Position numbers and translations under genes: made by a program. A stretch of DNA of 64,000 nucleotides from Verrucomicrobiales bacterium (lineage in GTDB: Bacteria; Verrucomicrobiota; Verrucomicrobiia; Verrucomicrobiales; DEV007): assembly GCA_016795505.1 (NCBI GenBank), contig JAEUHH010000014.1, positions 1 through 64,000 on the forward strand. The letters run 5' to 3'. A model generated the notes under the pieces. The model made no database searches. It was not told the DNA's origin and worked only from the letters and a program-made list of their open reading frames with translations. Positions 25,712 through 34,481 of this stretch are shown here, piece after piece. Positions within the stretch are counted from its first letter, which is position 1, and each line of letters begins with the position of its first letter.

Positions 25712-26782
25712 TCAAGGCGCGGGGATGGGGCGGATCTCGCCGGTGAAACGGGACCGGTAGCCGGGCAGATCCTCAAGCAGGGCGCGGTGGGCATGGCTCT
25801 GGAGCACCCGGATGAGACCGCGGATGCGCGGCTCGGACAGTTGGGACTCGGCGACGCAGAAATCGAGGCTTTCCTCCCGCAGAGGCCGGAAGGCGAGGCC
25901 GGCCTCCTCGGCGCTGAGGCGGATGCAGACACCCGCATCGGCCCAACCGGCCCGCACGGCGCTGGCGACGCTGGCATGGCCGCGGACGACGTGTCCGACG
26001 GGTGCGCGGTCGGGTCCGAGCACGGCATCAAGGCAATCGCGGGCCGCAGAGCCGGGCTCGCGCAGCGCCCAGCGGTCACAGCGGCTCAGCAGGGCGTCGG
26101 TGGAGTCGGAGCGGCCGCCGACGGGAAGGGCGAGGCCTTCCTCCCACTCGGCGGCGCGGATCAGGGCGTGGCCGGCTCCGAGGGCATTGCGGGCGATTGC
26201 GACGTGGCGATCGGGATCGTCGGCGGTGGCAAAATGCAGCCCGGCGAGGTGGACCAGACCGCGCTTGAGGAGATCCAGCGCGTCCAGACCGCCGCGCTCC
26301 AGTACGAGTAGTCGAAAGCCAGTGGTGCGGGCATACTCGGCCGCCAACAGGCCGGCACCGGGATCGCAGCAGGCCAGCACCAGCGTCTCGGCCGCCCGCG
26401 AGGCGCCGCCGGAGCGGTGCGCGCCGTCTTTCCAGACGCCGTCGTGGGCAAAAGCGTTGGTCGACAGTGATTCGGTGGGATAGGCGAGGTGACGGGCGCC
26501 GACCCGTGCCTCCCAGTAGCGGCAGGGATGGGTCGGCGGTGCCCAAGCCCATTCGAGATCGGTTGCGGCCCCGTCAACGGTTGCGAAAAGCGATTCCACG
26601 GTGACACCCAGCGCCCGGGCCACTGCCAAGGCGGCGCTGACCGAGGGCGTGAGGCGGCGGCTCTCGATGGCGCTAATGGTCGAGCGCGGGACGCCGGCGT
26701 GATCCGCCAGATCGGACTGGGACCAATGCCGTTCGAGCCGACGGAGGGTCACCGGATGGGCAGCGGGATTTTTAATTGACAT
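25712..26782 (-). CDS. XRE-type regulator with periplasmic-binding-like domain
   Basis: 356 residues from ATG 26782. Residues about 10-65 are an XRE helix-turn-helix (RRLERHWSQSDLADHAGVPRSTISAIESRRLTPS). From about 95 on it resembles the PBP-like ligand domain of COG1910-type molybdate regulators (LVLACCDPGAGLLA, LVHLAGLHFA, GHASVASAVRAGWADAGVC, LDFCVAESQL). It sits directly ahead of modABC on the same strand, so it very probably senses molybdate, tungstate or molybdopterin and controls the unit. A TGACA-N6-TGTCA inverted repeat overlaps its own start. The usual ModE architecture (winged helix plus TOBE) is absent. Confidence 0.82.
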   Translation of the reverse strand: MSIKNPAAHPVTLRRLERHWSQSDLADHAGVPRSTISAIESRRLTPSVSAALAVARALGVTVESLFATVDGAATDLEWAWAPPTHPCRYWEARVGARHLAYPTESLSTNAFAHDGVWKDGAHRSGGASRAAETLVLACCDPGAGLLAAEYARTTGFRLLVLERGGLDALDLLKRGLVHLAGLHFATADDPDRHVAIARNALGAGHALIRAAEWEEGLALPVGGRSDSTDALLSRCDRWALREPGSAARDCLDAVLGPDRAPVGHVVRGHASVASAVRAGWADAGVCIRLSAEEAGLAFRPLREESLDFCVAESQLSEPRIRGLIRVLQSHAHRALLEDLPGYRSRFTGEIRPIPAP

Positions 26783-26792
26783 GATGCTGTCA
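26777..26792. promoter_or_regulatory. Inverted repeat, possible operator of the mod regulator
   Basis: Perfect TGACA (26777-26781), six-base spacer, TGTCA (26788-26792). It overlaps the ATG of the XRE regulator and lies 22 bp before the ATG of the divergent porin, so a protein bound here could control both directions. The site is short and the binding protein is inferred. Confidence 0.45.
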
Positions 26793-26813
26793 TTTTCGGA
26801 TAGGATGCAAGCC

Positions 26814-28199
26814 ATGTCAACTATTCCCACCCACATCCTGTCCGGCCTTGTTTCCCTCGTTCTGGTGCTACCGTTGCTACGAGGGGCGGATTCTGACGGG
26901 CCGTTCGTGACCAAAGCGGCCGCCGCCAACCGGGTCTCGGCGACGCCGGACTATGTCCAATCCCTCGCCGAAGCCGCCCAAATGTGGGAGGTGCCGTCCT
27001 GGAAGAGGCTCGACTGGCTGGATTTCGGCGTGAGCCACCGGGACCGCTACGAAGTCCGCGACCAGGATTACCGCACCGTGGACCTGATCTCGGAGGATGT
27101 CCTCTATGACCAGACCCTGCTCTATCTTGGTATCCGCGAGTTGATCGATCCGCTGCGCTTCGGGGTGGAATTCCAGGATGCGCGGCGGTTTTTCAGCGAT
27201 CGGTCGGAATCGGCCAACGAGGCGAACCACACGGAGATCCTCCAGGCTTTTGGAGAACTCTATTTCGGCGACACAATCGGGGGAGAGCCGGTGAGCGTGC
27301 GTTTTGGCCGGATGGCCTTTGACAGCGGCGACCGGCGGCTGGTGTCGCGCAACCGCTATCGGAATGCCATCAATGCGTTCGACGGTGCCCGGCTACGATT
27401 CGGTGGGGACGCCAGCGATTTCGAGTTGGATACCTTTGCCCTCCGCCCCGTGACCCGATCAGTGAGCGTCCTCGACGAGTCCAGTGACGATGCCTGGCTC
27501 TACGGCGTGCACGGCTACCTGCGCGGCAGATCACCGGCATTGTTGCTGGAACCCTATTACTTTTTGTCAGATCAGGAAGCCGGCACTGTCCGGCATCTCC
27601 ATACCACTGGGGTTCATGGTTATGGTCAGATCACGGGCACTGGGTGGGACTACGACTGGAATGTTGCCGGTCAATGTGGCGACTCTGGCGGTCGTGTCCA
27701 CCGAGCTTGGGCGGCGCATGTCGAGGCAGGGTATACGTGGTCCGGCCATTCATGGAAGCCACGGCTGGGTCTGTGGATCGACCATGCCTCCGGGGACCGC
27801 GATCCGACGGATGATCGCTCGGGGCGTTTCGACTCGCTGTTCGGCGACAGCTGGGCGCACTATGGCTACGAGAGCTATTTCGTGTGGCAAAATCAGGTCG
27901 AGCCCGCCCTGCGGTTGACCATTCAGCCCGCTACGAAGCTCCGCTGCGAGGCCTTTGTGCGCTCCGCCTGGCTGGCGAGCGAGCGGGATATCTGGGTCGC
28001 GACCCGGCGGGGCGACCCCACAGGTGGAAGCGGTCGTCACGTGGGCGAGGAGATCGACCTGAGAGCCACGTGGAAAGTGAGTCACCACCTGGAGGTCGAG
28101 GCGGGATATTCGCATTTTTTTCCCGGAGACTTCGTCGCCGGCACGGGTCAGTCGCCCGACACCAGTTTCGGCTATGTAGCGGCTATGTGGCGTTTCTAA
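26814..28199 (+). CDS. AlgE-type outer-membrane porin (alginate export family)
   Basis: 461 residues. A signal peptide (LSGLVSLVLVLPLLRGA) is followed by a beta-barrel pattern of alternating strands ending in AAMWRF, a terminal Phe as needed for barrel assembly. Blocks DRYEVRDQDYRTVDLISEDVLYDQTLLYLG, VRFGRMAFDSGDRRLVSRNRYRN and the ending GYSHFFPGDFV match the alginate_exp family of anion-selective barrels. AGGA 8 bp ahead supports ATG 26814 over ATG 26805. It is divergent from the mod regulator, so a part in oxyanion entry is a reasonable guess. No alginate genes are nearby. Confidence 0.8.
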   Translation: MSTIPTHILSGLVSLVLVLPLLRGADSDGPFVTKAAAANRVSATPDYVQSLAEAAQMWEVPSWKRLDWLDFGVSHRDRYEVRDQDYRTVDLISEDVLYDQTLLYLGIRELIDPLRFGVEFQDARRFFSDRSESANEANHTEILQAFGELYFGDTIGGEPVSVRFGRMAFDSGDRRLVSRNRYRNAINAFDGARLRFGGDASDFELDTFALRPVTRSVSVLDESSDDAWLYGVHGYLRGRSPALLLEPYYFLSDQEAGTVRHLHTTGVHGYGQITGTGWDYDWNVAGQCGDSGGRVHRAWAAHVEAGYTWSGHSWKPRLGLWIDHASGDRDPTDDRSGRFDSLFGDSWAHYGYESYFVWQNQVEPALRLTIQPATKLRCEAFVRSAWLASERDIWVATRRGDPTGGSGRHVGEEIDLRATWKVSHHLEVEAGYSHFFPGDFVAGTGQSPDTSFGYVAAMWRF

Positions 28200-28325
28200 A
28201 GGAAGGGGCGACACAGGTGATGGAGCCGTCGGATTCGTGATTGCAGCGTGTCTGGATGAGATTCGGCAGTTGAGCGGTGGCAGTCGTCGGGCGAAAATCG
28301 GGGCCTTGCTACTGCCCGCTCTCTC

Positions 28326-28853
28326 ATGGTGAAATCCGCCCGAACCCTGGCTCCACTGGTGTTGCCGCTGCTCCTCCTGCTCGGGGTGGGCCTGCTGATC
28401 GGGGTGCATCGGCAGCGGGAGGCGGCGCGGCAGGCGGCCGGGCCCGAGGCGGTGCTGGAGTTCCGGCTGCTGCTCGGCACGAAATTCGACGATGCGACCA
28501 AGCGGCCGGTTTTCAGCGAAGCGCTGCGACGTCTCGACGGGAAGCCGGTGGTGATCGCTGGCTACATGCTGTCGTCTCCGGTCTCGGAGGACGCGAAGGA
28601 TTTCCGGGGATTCCGGCTGGTGGAAAATCCCCAGGGCATGCTGATGCGGCCGCCGGCGGCGAATGAGGCGATCTACGTCGAGCAGGCGGCGCGGTCGGGC
28701 CAGGGTGCGGATGGCTTTCCCCACCAGCCGGGCAGCCTCTCCGTGCGCGGCATTCTCCGCCTGGCAGGCTACCCGGGTCCGAATCGCGGCCTGGAAAAGG
28801 GATACTGGTTCGCGATCGAAGAGGCCGAGATCGACCCGCTGGGCGCGCCGTGA
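28326..28853 (+). CDS. Membrane-anchored DUF3299-like protein
   Basis: 175 residues. One N-terminal membrane helix (APLVLPLLLLLGVGLLIGV), then a periplasmic domain with FSEALRRLDGKPVVIAGYML, FRLVENPQGMLMRPPAANEAIYVEQ and GSLSVRGILRLAG, which follows the DUF3299 outline. The usual Cys pair before PP is missing. It ends 24 bp from the convergent methyltransferase. The start has no Shine-Dalgarno. Confidence 0.6.
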   Translation: MVKSARTLAPLVLPLLLLLGVGLLIGVHRQREAARQAAGPEAVLEFRLLLGTKFDDATKRPVFSEALRRLDGKPVVIAGYMLSSPVSEDAKDFRGFRLVENPQGMLMRPPAANEAIYVEQAARSGQGADGFPHQPGSLSVRGILRLAGYPGPNRGLEKGYWFAIEEAEIDPLGAP

Positions 28854-28877
28854 GAAAAGTGGGCCGGGGATGGCTGG

Positions 28878-30149
28878 TTAGCCTTCGCGTTCGGTTTCGG
28901 ACAAAAAGTGGCTGAGCCGCGTGCCACTGCCTCCGACCCGGAGCACGTAGAAGTCACTCCAGCCGGCATCGATGCGGGAATCGATGATGTAGTCGGTCCC
29001 CGAGTCTCCAAGCGCGGCGAGGTCGGTCTCGTGGATGAGAATATGGGTGCCGGCCGGGGCGGCGGGAAGCCGGCCGGGGATCTGCCCGACGTGATCGACG
29101 ATGTCGATCCGGTCGTCGGGTCCGAATTCAGGAATGGCGGGGTGGGAGACGACGAGGAAGTGACTCGCATCGAGCTGAAACTGACTCATCATCACCGCAT
29201 GCACGGATCGCTCCGGTCCCTGCTCCCACAGCGACCAGGCGGCACCGGTCAGCAGGATGAGACTGGCCACGGCCGCGGCCGCCACGGCGAGGCGGGGGCG
29301 TCCGGCGCCGCGTCGCAGCGGCTGGGGCGACCAGGCGGCCACATCCGGATCTTCGACGGCGGGTTTGCGGGCGAGCAGGCAAGCCTCCGAGCCGAGGGAG
29401 GGGAAGAGCGATCCCCAGAGTTGGTTCAGCCGCACCCAGGGGCGGAGATTTTCGAGCGGATTGCCGGTGTGGCGGATCAGGTGGGAGCCAGTGACGAACT
29501 CGACGCCGAGTCCGGTGGACTCCATCAGCATGCGCAGTCGGTCGGGGGAAAAGCTGTTGATGTGTCCGCCACGGGCCAGCCGACCCTCTGCGAGGCGGCG
29601 ACGGAATTGCTTTTCGCGAATGTCGGCCAGCAAACCGGGCATGGTGGGCGTCGCGGTGAGGAGGAATCCGCCTCCGGACAGGGCGCGGCTGATCTCGGCC
29701 AGCGAATAGCCGACCCGCGGCAGGTGTTCGAAGACGTGGAGGGCGACCACCACGTCGGCTTCGCCATCGGTGAGAGGCAGCGGCTGGTCGAAATGACAGG
29801 GGCGGATGTCCTCATAGCCGGCGGCCCGGAGCCAGCCTTGCTCGGGCTGCCAGTCGAGCGCGATCCAGCGAGCTGCGACATCGGAGCCGACGAACCGCTT
29901 CAGCCACCCGCGACCGCTGCCATAATCGGCGATCACCGGCGGCTCCAGCCCGGCATCGGCCCGGCGTTGGCACTCCTGCCGGATCGCCTGGGCTGCCCAC
30001 CAATAGCGGAGCAGCCGGATGGAGTAGCGGGCCTTCGCCAGATGTGCCGCCAGCAGCGGGTCTGGCTCACGCTGGTCAACGGTCTCGGAAAATGGGCGAA
30101 TGGGCCAACGGAGGAACGGAAACGAGGTGCGACAGAGGGCTGGAGGCAT
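28878..30149 (-). CDS. SAM-dependent methyltransferase fused to a membrane helix and C-terminal domain
   Basis: 423 residues from ATG 30149. The class I methyltransferase part (about 40-260) has motif I VIADYGSGRGWLKRF, motif II-like IALDWQPEQ, VVVALHVFEHLPRVGYSLAEISRAL and the late block GGGFLLTATP. After a poorly conserved stretch comes one membrane helix (about 285-310: LAVAAAAVASLILLTGAAW) and about 110 residues presumed outside the inner membrane (SQFQLDASHFLVVSHPAIPEFGPDD onward). The fusion is unusual. The target is unknown; sugar or lipid methylation is common in this group. Confidence 0.72.
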   Translation of the reverse strand: MPPALCRTSFPFLRWPIRPFSETVDQREPDPLLAAHLAKARYSIRLLRYWWAAQAIRQECQRRADAGLEPPVIADYGSGRGWLKRFVGSDVAARWIALDWQPEQGWLRAAGYEDIRPCHFDQPLPLTDGEADVVVALHVFEHLPRVGYSLAEISRALSGGGFLLTATPTMPGLLADIREKQFRRRLAEGRLARGGHINSFSPDRLRMLMESTGLGVEFVTGSHLIRHTGNPLENLRPWVRLNQLWGSLFPSLGSEACLLARKPAVEDPDVAAWSPQPLRRGAGRPRLAVAAAAVASLILLTGAAWSLWEQGPERSVHAVMMSQFQLDASHFLVVSHPAIPEFGPDDRIDIVDHVGQIPGRLPAAPAGTHILIHETDLAALGDSGTDYIIDSRIDAGWSDFYVLRVGGSGTRLSHFLSETEREG

Positions 30150-30341
30150 GGCTGGGACAGGTCTGGAGGAAGAGGCGACCCTTTGACGGAGAACGGGGTC
30201 CGACCGATAGATTTTTTTTTCATTTCCCTCAAGAAAAGGGCAGGGCCGGCGGTCAGGCGTCTTTTCTCGAAAGGCGGCCCTTGAAAGAAACGCCAGTGGC
30301 GGCTTGACTGGCCGGGCCGGTCGCACCGGCGATCCCGGCTC

Positions 30342-31838
30342 ATGGCCAGCGCCACCTCCAGTGCCGATTGTCTGCCATTTCTCCGCGCGCTTTCCGATGA
30401 AAGCCGCTGGGAAATCGTGCGGCTGCTCGTGGCCACGCCGGATGGGCTCAATCTGGGCGATCTGGCGGAGCGGCTCAGGCTGTCGCTCTACAATGCCTCG
30501 CGCCATGTGCGGGTGCTCCACGAAGCCGGGATCGTCTCGGTGGAACGCGAGGGCCGCTTCAAGCGCATCGGCATCGCGCCCGCCTTTCGCCGCCGCATTC
30601 GGTCGCAGGCGGGCTCGGATGCGCTCGACCTCGGCTGCTGCCGCTTCGATTTCTCCACACCCGCGGCTGGAACGGCATCGCGGACAAAAAAACAGTTGCT
30701 TCAGCATGCAACTATCCCTACTCTCGCGACCATGTCTTCCCCTGCCCGTTACATTATGATCGGTGGCTTTCTCGGCGCCGGCAAGACGACCGCCGTCGCA
30801 GCAGTCGCCCGACACCTCGCCGATGCCGGCAAGCGGGTCGGTCTGATCACGAACGATCAGGGCCGGGAACTGGTGGATACACAGATGCTGCGGTCGCGGG
30901 GCTTTGCCACGGAGGAGATCGCGGGCGGCTGCTTTTGCTGCAAGTTCAACTCGCTGGTCGATGCGGCGAGCCGGCTCGACTTAGATGCAGCGCCGGAGGT
31001 CTTCATTGCCGAGCCGGTGGGGAGTTGCACCGATCTGGTGGCCACAGTGACCTACCCGCTGCGCCGCATCTATGGCGACCGGTTTTCCATCGCTCCGCTG
31101 TCGGTGCTGGTCGATCCGATGCGGGCGCGGCGCATCCTCGGGCTGGAGGAAGGGCGGAATTTTTCCGACAAGGTCCTCTACATCTACCGCAAGCAGCTCG
31201 AGGAGGCGGATGTGATCCTGATCTCGAAGCGCGATCTGCTCGATGAAGCCGGCGAGGCGGAACTGCGCGAGGCGCTGGAGCGGGAATTCCCCAAAGCCCG
31301 CGTGCTGGCCATCTCAGCCCGCAAGGGCGAGGGCCTCGAGGCGTGGTTCGAGATCCTGGAGTCGGAGACGCAGACCCTGGGCGCGGCGATGGAGGTCGAT
31401 TACGACACCTATGCCGAGGGCGAGGCGCTGCTGGGCTGGCTGAATGCGACGATCGAAGTGAAAGCGACGGACGAATTCGACTCCGCCCCGCTGCTGCAAG
31501 CGCTGGCCCGCGAGATCCATGCCCGGCTCGTGGCCGAGGGTGCCGAGGTCGCGCATCTCAAGATGACGCTGAGCCCAGACCAGGCCTTTGCCGGCGAGGT
31601 GGCGGTGATCAACCTGGTCCGCAATGATTTCGCGCCCGAAATGGGGCAGGAGCTCGACGAGCCGGTCGAAGGTGGCCAGATCATCCTCAATCTGCGTGCG
31701 GAGGGAGATCCCGAGGGGCTCGAAGCCATCGTGCGCGAGGCCATCGCGGCGGTGAGCACGGCCGATTGCCAACTTTCCCTCGATCATCTGGAGCGCTTCC
31801 GGCCCGGACGACCGGTGCCGACGCACCGTGATGCGTGA
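30342..31838 (+). CDS. ArsR-type HTH joined in one frame to a COG0523 (CobW/G3E) GTPase
   Basis: 498 residues if read as one protein. Residues 8-85 are an ArsR-like winged helix (FLRALSDESRWEIVRLL, YNASRHVRVLHEAGIVSVERE), ending LDLGCCRFDF. From 131 on it is a G3E metallochaperone GTPase: Walker A GGFLGAGKTT, the metal motif GGCFCCKF (CxCC), the Glu-Pro switch FIAEPVGSC and base recognition SKRD. No stop separates them. A second ATG at 30732 (MSSPARYIMIGG) lies right before the GTPase, and a palindrome sits just upstream, so two overlapping products are as likely as a fusion. Such pairs usually handle zinc or cobalt. It is only 10 bp ahead of pstS. Confidence 0.78.
   Translation: MASATSSADCLPFLRALSDESRWEIVRLLVATPDGLNLGDLAERLRLSLYNASRHVRVLHEAGIVSVEREGRFKRIGIAPAFRRRIRSQAGSDALDLGCCRFDFSTPAAGTASRTKKQLLQHATIPTLATMSSPARYIMIGGFLGAGKTTAVAAVARHLADAGKRVGLITNDQGRELVDTQMLRSRGFATEEIAGGCFCCKFNSLVDAASRLDLDAAPEVFIAEPVGSCTDLVATVTYPLRRIYGDRFSIAPLSVLVDPMRARRILGLEEGRNFSDKVLYIYRKQLEEADVILISKRDLLDEAGEAELREALEREFPKARVLAISARKGEGLEAWFEILESETQTLGAAMEVDYDTYAEGEALLGWLNATIEVKATDEFDSAPLLQALAREIHARLVAEGAEVAHLKMTLSPDQAFAGEVAVINLVRNDFAPEMGQELDEPVEGGQIILNLRAEGDPEGLEAIVREAIAAVSTADCQLSLDHLERFRPGRPVPTHRDA
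30694..30713. promoter_or_regulatory. Perfect palindrome upstream of the GTPase ATG, possible ArsR site
   Basis: AGTTGC (30694-30699), eight-base spacer, GCAACT (30708-30713). It is 18 bp ahead of ATG 30732 within the continuous frame. Its symmetry and position fit an ArsR/SmtB-type operator controlling the GTPase part. If it is an operator, the intervening DNA evolved as a promoter region rather than as a protein linker. Confidence 0.5.
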
Positions 31839-31848
31839 TGGTCGGTAA

Positions 31849-32709
31849 ATGGGCAACGATTTCTCGATGAATTCCGTTTTTTCATTTGCGGTCTCACGCA
31901 AATATTGGGTGTTGCTTGGCGGATTCAGTCTTTCCCTGGCCAGTTGCAGCAAACGCGAAGCCGGCGTCGAGACCATCACCCTCACCGGCTCCAGCACGGT
32001 GGCGCCGCTCGTCGCCGATGCAGCCAAGCGCTATGAGGAATCCCATCCCGCCGTCCGGATCGAGGTGCAGAGTGGCGGTTCGTCCCGTGGTTTGGCCGAT
32101 GCCGGCAGTGGCGTCGCCGATCTCGGCATGGTTTCCCGCGCTCTGACTCTGGAAGAGGCAAAAACACTGAAGGCGCATCGTATCGCTGCCGATGGCGTGT
32201 GTGTCATCCTCCACAAGGACAATCCTGTTGCCGAGCTCAACCGGCAGCAACTGATCGACATCTACACAAAAAAGGCGGTGAACTGGTCCACCGTTGGCGG
32301 CGCGGACGCCCCCATCGTGGTCGCCAATAAAGCCGAAGGACGCTCCACGCTGGAGGTCTTCCTTCATTTCCTCGGTCTCGACAATGCCGACGTGAAAGCC
32401 GATGTCGTCGTCGGCGAGAATCTGCACGTGATCAACTCCGTGGTCAGTAATCCCAACACCGTGGGCTACGTCTCCATCGGCACCGCCGCGAGCGAGGCTA
32501 AAAACGGCACCCCAATCAAGCTGGTCATCACGGAAGGCATCACACCCTCCATGGAGACGGTGGCCGATGGCACGTTCCCCATCACCCGGCCCTTGAATGT
32601 GGTCGAGGATGCTCAAACCTCCGCAGCGGCTGCCGCCTTCCTCCAGTTTCTAACCTCGCCGGCCATCCATGACCTCGTCGAAAAGCACTACTTTGTCCCG
32701 GTCCCTTGA
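31849..32709 (+). CDS. pstS: Phosphate-binding lipoprotein PstS
   Basis: 286 residues (or 280 from ATG 31867, which begins MNSVFSF). Signal peptide ends in lipobox LASC. The binding protein starts ITLTGSSTVAPLVADAAKRYEE, with VEVQSGGSSRGL-type phosphate loop (IEVQSGGSSRGLADAGSG), DLGMVSRAL and VNWSTVGG. This is the periplasmic receptor of the high-affinity phosphate ABC transporter. Its 3' end overlaps pstC by 41 bp. Confidence 0.9.
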   Translation: MGNDFSMNSVFSFAVSRKYWVLLGGFSLSLASCSKREAGVETITLTGSSTVAPLVADAAKRYEESHPAVRIEVQSGGSSRGLADAGSGVADLGMVSRALTLEEAKTLKAHRIAADGVCVILHKDNPVAELNRQQLIDIYTKKAVNWSTVGGADAPIVVANKAEGRSTLEVFLHFLGLDNADVKADVVVGENLHVINSVVSNPNTVGYVSIGTAASEAKNGTPIKLVITEGITPSMETVADGTFPITRPLNVVEDAQTSAAAAAFLQFLTSPAIHDLVEKHYFVPVP

Positions 32710-33571
32710 CCGGGTCTTTCGGGGAGTGCTGGGCCTGTTGGCAGCCGTATCGGGCGGGATGGTCCTCCTGATCGTGTCCTATCTGGTCACCGGAGCGTGG
32801 CCGGCCATCGAAGCGGGCCGCCTGGCCGCCTTTTTCACCGACGAGCGGTGGCAACCGGGCTCGGCGCGGGACCCGCAGTTCGGCGTGGTATCCATGCTGG
32901 TCGGCTCCCTGCTGGTCACTCTGCTCGCGGTGGGGCTGGCGACGCCCGTGGGCGTGGCGTCAGCGGTGTTTCATCGCTTTTACGCCCCGCCAGTGCTGGA
33001 GCGATGGAATCGGCGCATGCTCGAGCTGCTCATCGGTGTCCCCGCGGTCGTGTTCGGATTCTGGGGCCTGATGACGGTGGTGCCCCTGATCGTGCGGCTC
33101 GCGCCGGAAACGCCCGGGCAGAGTCTGCTCGCCGGTGGCATCGTGCTGGCGCTCATGATCCTGCCCATCGTCACCCTGACCACACAGGCTGCCCTGCAGG
33201 CGGTGCCGCGGGCGCAATTGCTCGCTGCGGCGGGACTCGGCCTGGGCCGCGCCCGCACCATCTGGGCGGTGGCCTTGCCGGCTGCGCGCGGGGGGATCGG
33301 GGCGGGCGTGCTGCTCTCGCTGGCGCGGGCCATCGGTGAGACCATGGCCGTGGTGCTGGTCTGTGGAAACATCCCGCAGATTCCCGACAGCCTGTTCGAC
33401 CCGATCCGGCCCGTCACCTCGACCATCGCGCTGGAAATGGGCTACGCCACCGCCTCCCACAAGGCGCTGCTGTTCTGCGCCGGCCTGGTGCTGGTGCTGT
33501 TCACCGCCGTCTTTGTCGGCTGGCATTCCTTCCGCCGGCAGATGGCCGATACCGGCACGGGCGGAGCTTGA
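32669..33571 (+). CDS. pstC: Phosphate ABC transporter permease PstC
   Basis: 300 residues. Six membrane helices, with IGVPAVVFGFWGL and the cytoplasmic loop ARAIGETMAVVLVCGNIPQIP that contacts the ATPase; both are PstC hallmarks. ATG 32669 lies inside pstS, an unusually long overlap of 41 bp for this operon; a later start would cut into the first membrane region. Confidence 0.92.
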   Translation: MTSSKSTTLSRSLDRVFRGVLGLLAAVSGGMVLLIVSYLVTGAWPAIEAGRLAAFFTDERWQPGSARDPQFGVVSMLVGSLLVTLLAVGLATPVGVASAVFHRFYAPPVLERWNRRMLELLIGVPAVVFGFWGLMTVVPLIVRLAPETPGQSLLAGGIVLALMILPIVTLTTQAALQAVPRAQLLAAAGLGLGRARTIWAVALPAARGGIGAGVLLSLARAIGETMAVVLVCGNIPQIPDSLFDPIRPVTSTIALEMGYATASHKALLFCAGLVLVLFTAVFVGWHSFRRQMADTGTGGA

Positions 33572-33596
33572 GAAAGCGACGCTGCCACTCCCGCTC

Positions 33597-34481
33597 ATGT
33601 CTTTTTCCGCTGACTCATCGACTCGCACAGCCACCCGGTCTGGGTGGGCGGATCGCGCTTTCGGCTTTGCCGGCGGGGCGGCGGCGTTCCTGACGGCCGG
33701 GCTGTTTGGCTGGATCGTATGGGACTTGATCCGTCTCGGGTGGCCCCACTTGTCGTGGTCATTTTTCACCGGCGAAGTCGAGGATGCCGGCCGACAGGGA
33801 GGCGTCGGGCCGCTGCTGATTTCCTCGGTCTTGATCCTGGTCTGCTGCCTCGTCCCCGCCGTTCCGCTGGGCGTCGGCTGCGCCCTCTGGCTGTCGGAAT
33901 GCGTGCGCCGGGGCAGCCTGACAGCCCGGCTCGTCACCGGCGGCGTGGATCTGCTGGCCAGCGTGCCCTCCATCGTCTTCGGGTTGTTCGGCATGGTCTT
34001 TTTCTGTCAAAAGCTGGGGATGGGATTCTCGATTCTGTCCGGTGGCCTGACCCTGGCCGGCATGATCCTGCCCATCCTGGTCAGAACGACCCTCACCGCG
34101 CTGGAGTCGCTACCCGCTGATCTCAGACCCGCTGCCGCCGCCCTGGGCCTGACCCGGACCACGTCGATCGTGCGGATCCTGTTGCCCGCCGCGATGCCGG
34201 GCATCGTCGTCGGTGTGACGCTCGGCATCGGGCGCGCACTCTCGGAGACAGCCGCCCTCCTCTTCACCAGCGGTTACTCGGTCCGCTGGCCTGAGTCCAT
34301 CCACGATTCCGGTCGCGCCCTGTCCGTCCACATCTACGATCTCGCCCTGAATGTCGCCAATGGCGGCCCCATGGCCTCGTCCACCGCGCTGGTCCTGCTG
34401 GCGCTCATCCTCATCATCAATGCCGCCGCCGTCATGCTCTCGGAGCGTTGGATGCGCCGACGGTATCATCCGGAAGCATGA
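33597..34481 (+). CDS. pstA: Phosphate ABC transporter permease PstA
   Basis: 294 residues from ATG 33597. Six membrane helices; VGPLLISSVLILV, LLASVPSIVFGLFGMVFF and the ATPase-contact loop LGIGRALSETAALLFTSGYS identify PstA. It starts 25 bp after pstC. Its stop overlaps the pstB start as ATGA. Confidence 0.92.
   Translation: MSFSADSSTRTATRSGWADRAFGFAGGAAAFLTAGLFGWIVWDLIRLGWPHLSWSFFTGEVEDAGRQGGVGPLLISSVLILVCCLVPAVPLGVGCALWLSECVRRGSLTARLVTGGVDLLASVPSIVFGLFGMVFFCQKLGMGFSILSGGLTLAGMILPILVRTTLTALESLPADLRPAAAALGLTRTTSIVRILLPAAMPGIVVGVTLGIGRALSETAALLFTSGYSVRWPESIHDSGRALSVHIYDLALNVANGGPMASSTALVLLALILIINAAAVMLSERWMRRRYHPEA

Noticed and set aside
26776-26806. Promoter TTGACA with TAGGAT at 19 bp for the porin
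   Set aside because: Transcription would begin at or after the likely start codon and leave out the AGGA site; the TTGACA is better explained as part of the inverted repeat.
30305-30323. Near-palindrome GACTGGCCGGGCCGGTC before the ArsR gene
   Set aside because: Such GC-rich near-palindromes arise easily in this base composition, it has a mismatch, and it is not related to the better palindrome at 30694.
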